Of a stretch of 8,452 nt of DNA, positions 6,701 through 8,452 are shown piece after piece; within the stretch, counting starts at the first letter, position 1, and each line of letters starts with the position of its first letter. Both the position numbers and the translations under genes were made by a program. The DNA lies in assembly GCA_023301405.1 (NCBI GenBank), contig JALZUX010000018.1:1-8452 (forward strand), given 5' to 3'. Below the pieces are notes generated by a model. It ran no database searches. It was not told where the DNA came from and saw only the letters and a list, made by a program, of their open reading frames with translations. The DNA comes from Granulosicoccaceae bacterium. Its GTDB lineage: Bacteria > Pseudomonadota > Gammaproteobacteria > Granulosicoccales > Granulosicoccaceae.

Positions 6701-7604
6701 AAAAGTCGCTCAAACCTCAAAAACACTGCATGAGCTACTGCTTACCGAACTTGAGATACGAACACCGTCGCCGGTGCTACTTGATATTCTGGCTGAAAAA
6801 TCACCAGATGCCTCTGTGCGAAACGTATTGGGTGGCAATGATCAGGCTTTGCGGGACTCGTACCTGTGGGGTAAAGACGTGGTTGATCTGTTGGCGACAA
6901 GCCCGGGTGTTATCAATTCTTCAGCGGCATTGTGCAAAGTCTTAAGGCCACTGACGCCGCGATCGTACTCTATTTCTTCAAGTCTTAATCTTCATCCGGA
7001 TGAAGTTCACCTAACAATTGCGACTGTAAGGTATGGTGCAGGGGGCAGGCAATACAGTGGTGTCGGGTCAGGTTATCTAGCCGATCTTGTCAGCCCGGGG
7101 GATGCCGTCAGTGTGTACTTTGCACCCAACAATAGTTTTTCCCTGCCTGAAGATGATGGCATACCCATTATTATGATCGGGCCGGGAACTGGAATTGCTC
7201 CCTTTCGGGGCTTTTTGCAAGAACGTGAATACCGAAAGGCACAGGGTAAATGCTGGCTCTTTTTCGGTGACAGAAATGCAGAGACTGATTTCCTTTATAA
7301 AGATGAATTGCTTAAGTATCAGAAGCAAGGATTGTTGAGCAAGCTGGATTTGGCGTTTTCTCGAGATCAAGAGAAGAAAATCTATGTGCAAGATCGCATG
7401 CAAGAAAGCGCGCAAGAGTTATTTCAGTGGCTACAAGACGGGGCCATTATCTATGTTTGTGGCGATGCCACACACATGGCTGCAGATGTCGACCACATGC
7501 TTCACACCATTATTGAGGCGCAGGGTAAAATGACAACAAGTGCTGCAATTGAATATGTTAATGAACTTCGTGGGAACAAAAGGTACTTACGCGATGTATA
7601 CTAA
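3765..7604 (+). CDS. Molybdopterin oxidoreductase fused to NADPH flavoprotein reductase
   Basis: This is one uninterrupted 1279-residue chain with two enzyme modules. Residues 1-728 form a DMSO-reductase-superfamily molybdenum enzyme. C9, C12, C16 and C49 form the [4Fe-4S] site, and cofactor-binding motifs include GANP (174-177), DPRET (208-212) and a C-terminal pterin-binding domain (about 605-725, with NNSWMH at 617-622). After a short linker comes a CysJ-like module: a flavodoxin domain (about 746-890; SRTGNAE at 753, STYGEGDLPDN at 800), an FAD domain (about 915-1120; RSYSISSS at 1066), and an NADP domain (GPGTGIAPFRG at 1139). SR at 1199-1200, then K1205 and Y1207, as in CysJ, favours NADPH. 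The chain ends in RYLRDVY, almost as E. coli CysJ does. There is no Tat signal, so it is cytoplasmic. The substrate is unknown. The ATG is fixed by an in-frame stop at 3750. Confidence 0.95.
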   Translation: MSTKHYRVCNFCEAMCGIEVQLTRQEDSDQPEIVIKPDKNDPFSKGSMCPKAPVLSALQSDSDRLRYPVKRVGKDWLEIPWSEAYAMVEENIKRVRDQYGPDAVASYLGNPIVHNMGMMLFVKKLTEAIGSKNVFSATSMDQLPHHFAAHFMFGHEFRIPVPDVDRTDFMIIMGANPIASNGSIMTSAGIRERLKEIESRGGQFVVLDPRETETAKIATAHHFIKPGTDVYFLLAFLHVLYRDNHIKMGRLAEHVKGLEYIESIKNTVTPQQAEAITGVAATVIEQLVKDYAAQDRAVLYGRMGLSTQRHGGLCHWLINTINIVSGNFDAPGGMMFPTPAIELARGRGLQNRFGRWKSRVRQMPEFYGELPVSAMTEELTTSGEGQVRAFMTVCGNPVLSTPGGNRLDDVLPDIDFMFSIDNYINETTRHAHLIMPTPSGLEVEHYDLIFNLISVSNNVKYSQSLLPPAADRPYDWQVLKELIGRLSPKGAGLFHRLETPRRIINWGLMLGAYGRLSHPKRWFTGLTLNKVIQSKHGISLGPLVPRVPKGMMTPDKKINLSPDVFFQRLKEVADELASGTNGATGVIANDSQANDTQSYETSTTTFQLIGRRHVSTNNSWMHQFSKLSRSRQVRCTAMISSVDAQRMSIADADEIKVSSSKGSITLPAEITESMMPGVICIPHGFGHTRSDTRIPNAEAKPGVSVNDITDHEHVDPLTGNAAFSGLEVSVEKIGSASNLSITTGKPLMVLFGSRTGNAEFTAGDTAKRAENFRLIAEPTALDDVSVDDLVGAERILVICSTYGEGDLPDNAQTLWNTLAAADAPRLDNSHFAVLAFGDRSYSTFCEAGKQWDKRLQELGATRIVDRVDCDVDYFDAAERWMESVLPAIAEVGDQSVAVTKTTNNNVARRYDRNNPLQAELIEKYRLTAESSSKETYHYSLSVADSAVSYSVGDTLNILPRNQDALVHDLLSVTGCDGSEKVAQTSKTLHELLLTELEIRTPSPVLLDILAEKSPDASVRNVLGGNDQALRDSYLWGKDVVDLLATSPGVINSSAALCKVLRPLTPRSYSISSSLNLHPDEVHLTIATVRYGAGGRQYSGVGSGYLADLVSPGDAVSVYFAPNNSFSLPEDDGIPIIMIGPGTGIAPFRGFLQEREYRKAQGKCWLFFGDRNAETDFLYKDELLKYQKQGLLSKLDLAFSRDQEKKIYVQDRMQESAQELFQWLQDGAIIYVCGDATHMAADVDHMLHTIIEAQGKMTTSAAIEYVNELRGNKRYLRDVY

Positions 7605-8331
7605 TGCGCCTGAGCCTAAGACTGAATCCGGTGACTTTATCCGTGCAACAATTGTTGGACAATCTTATGTCCAGATAGACCGGGTTAGTGAAAGCATATC
7701 CTGGTCAGAGCCTGTGCATGCACTCAATTGGTTCAACACTCGCTTTATGCCGCTTTACAATTTTTATAACCTAGTTGCGACGCGATCAGTTACAAAGGTT
7801 GGTGGCAAACCGCTTTTCAAGGGTAGGCTGACCAGGCATTTGGTGGGTGATGTTAGCGATGTTCGGTCTGTCTTGCTTATTGTTCGGTACCCGTCACCGG
7901 TGAACTTTAAGAATATGGCGGAAAATCTTTACTTCAAAGTGGTCAGTTTATTACGCAGCATGGCGGTTAAGGATTTTACCTTTTGTCTTAGTCATGCAGT
8001 TCAAGAAGTAAATGTTGCTGCTGACATCGATTCCTCCGTCCAGTACGCCGTCCATCATTTTAGGGGGTCTGCTGATACCATCGGCAGAGTTCAAATAGAG
8101 CTAGAAGCAAAAAATATTCAGATGGAGTTTGCCAGTTGTAAAAGTCACAATTTAAGTAGTGGTGGTGTAAGCGGTGCGACAACGCCGATACCGGCACTCA
8201 TGGATGGTTTGATTCTTCTCAGTGCTACAGACAATAGCGCGCTTGAGTCTCTTTTCGCCACCGCCGCCTATCGGCAGATCATTGATCAAACAGACAGTTC
8301 TTTTATAGGACTTTTCAGGCGTTTGATGTGA
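7594..8331 (+). CDS. Tandem DUF1330-like protein coupled to the Mo-flavo gene
   Basis: With the ATG at 7594 this is a 245-residue soluble protein. AAAGG lies about 11 bases ahead. Upstream in-frame ATGs (7540, 7555, 7561) lie deeper inside the fusion gene and are less likely. The first half (about 40-135) has the pattern of DUF1330-type ferredoxin-like domains: an aromatic segment WFNTRFMPLYNFY, a glycine turn VGGKPLFKG (69-77), a strand VLLIVRYPS (93-101), then a helix with an exposed Tyr and Arg (NLYFKVV, LLRSMAV). The second half (about 148-245) seems to repeat the fold: YAVHHFRGS, DGLILLSA, then a helix with AAYRQII. Two such domains could form a single-chain dimeric alpha/beta barrel. 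The 11-bp overlap with the fusion gene implies co-expression. I infer a substrate-binding or accessory role. The family assignment is from memory and remote. Confidence 0.82.
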   Translation: MYTNAPEPKTESGDFIRATIVGQSYVQIDRVSESISWSEPVHALNWFNTRFMPLYNFYNLVATRSVTKVGGKPLFKGRLTRHLVGDVSDVRSVLLIVRYPSPVNFKNMAENLYFKVVSLLRSMAVKDFTFCLSHAVQEVNVAADIDSSVQYAVHHFRGSADTIGRVQIELEAKNIQMEFASCKSHNLSSGGVSGATTPIPALMDGLILLSATDNSALESLFATAAYRQIIDQTDSSFIGLFRRLM

Positions 8332-8380
8332 TATTTACTAATCAACTGTCACTGATAAGCCAATTATCTGGAATGAAATT

Positions 8381-8452
8381 ATGATGCGAATTCTTGTATT
8401 GATCGCCGGATCAATTCTGTTGGCTTTAGGTATTTTATCTATGGTTACGCCA
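8381..8452 (+). CDS. Start of a small membrane protein (partial)
   Basis: An ATG at 8381, with a second ATG directly after it at 8384, opens a frame that runs off the window after 24 codons. GGA at 8370-8372 lies eight bases ahead as a ribosome binding site. The visible residues form a hydrophobic helix (RILVLIAGS, ILLALGILSMVTP), as in small membrane proteins with a Leu-Gly-rich helix that breaks at Pro. The gene lies 49 bp after the DUF1330-like gene, with no terminator between, so it may belong to the same operon. The family cannot be told from this fragment. Confidence 0.6.
   Translation, partial: MMRILVLIAGSILLALGILSMVTP

Noticed and set aside
7077..7415. 112-residue reverse-strand reading frame
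   Set aside because: It is antisense to the NADPH-binding domain, whose motifs are unmistakable on the + strand.
7540..7593. Earlier start (7540) for the DUF1330-like gene
   Set aside because: It would overlap the fusion gene by 65 bp, and the extra residues show no domain character. ATG at 7594 has a purine-rich site at a suitable distance.
3765..7604. Naming the fusion a nitrate reductase
   Set aside because: The fusion layout fits annotated nitrate reductase-flavoprotein fusions, but the Mo-ligand region and the C-terminal motifs differ from NasA/NarB, and no nitrate-assimilation gene is adjacent.

Overview
The window looks like part of a bacterial chromosome of moderate GC content, most plausibly a marine-type gammaproteobacterium. 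This is an inference from three things: a CysJ-like reductase module that resembles the enterobacterial protein down to its last residues, FG-GAP/ASPIC proteins of a kind common in aquatic bacteria, and GTG/TTG starts with tight GTGA overlaps. No rRNA, tRNA, transposase, integrase or phage gene is visible. All genes lie on the + strand. Layout: (1) Positions 1-513 hold no convincing gene. They hold a tandem array of about 163-bp units. Each unit opens with a palindrome whose arms change in a compensated way between copies, and a nearly invariant 47-nt core starts at exactly unit position 45. The array stops after a fourth palindrome, whose right arm doubles as a good -35 box for a perfect TATAAT at 528-533. 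(2) Positions 534-894 are non-coding, with alternative hairpins, a small terminator-like hairpin with a T-run, and a 24-bp dyad. They could hold a small RNA of about 200 nt or a long regulated leader. (3) Positions 895-3607 are a three-gene operon with two GTGA overlaps: a six-helix membrane protein of unknown function, a membrane-anchored seven-repeat FG-GAP protein with an ASPIC/UnbV (CRTAC1-like) C-terminus, and a small four-helix membrane protein with two matching cysteine loops. (4) Positions 3608-3764 separate this operon from the next and contain a 10-bp hairpin, then a chain of smaller hairpins just ahead of the next start. (5) Positions 3765-7604 encode the centrepiece, a 1279-residue fusion. 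An N-terminal [4Fe-4S]/molybdopterin oxidoreductase is joined to a complete sulfite-reductase-flavoprotein-like module (FMN, FAD, NADPH). (6) Positions 7594-8331 encode a protein that overlaps the fusion gene by 11 bp and looks like two DUF1330-type ferredoxin-like domains in tandem. (7) The window ends inside a small membrane-protein gene starting at 8381. Working together: the fusion should run NADPH to FAD to FMN to [4Fe-4S] to Mo within one cytoplasmic chain, so it appears to be a self-contained molybdenum reductase that needs no separate electron donor. Its substrate cannot be read from the sequence. The overlapping partner may be a dedicated accessory or substrate-handling protein. The upstream operon is predicted to be envelope-associated and need not be functionally linked. 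The two least explained items are the palindrome-bounded array with its promoter boundary and the Mo-flavo fusion with its partner.
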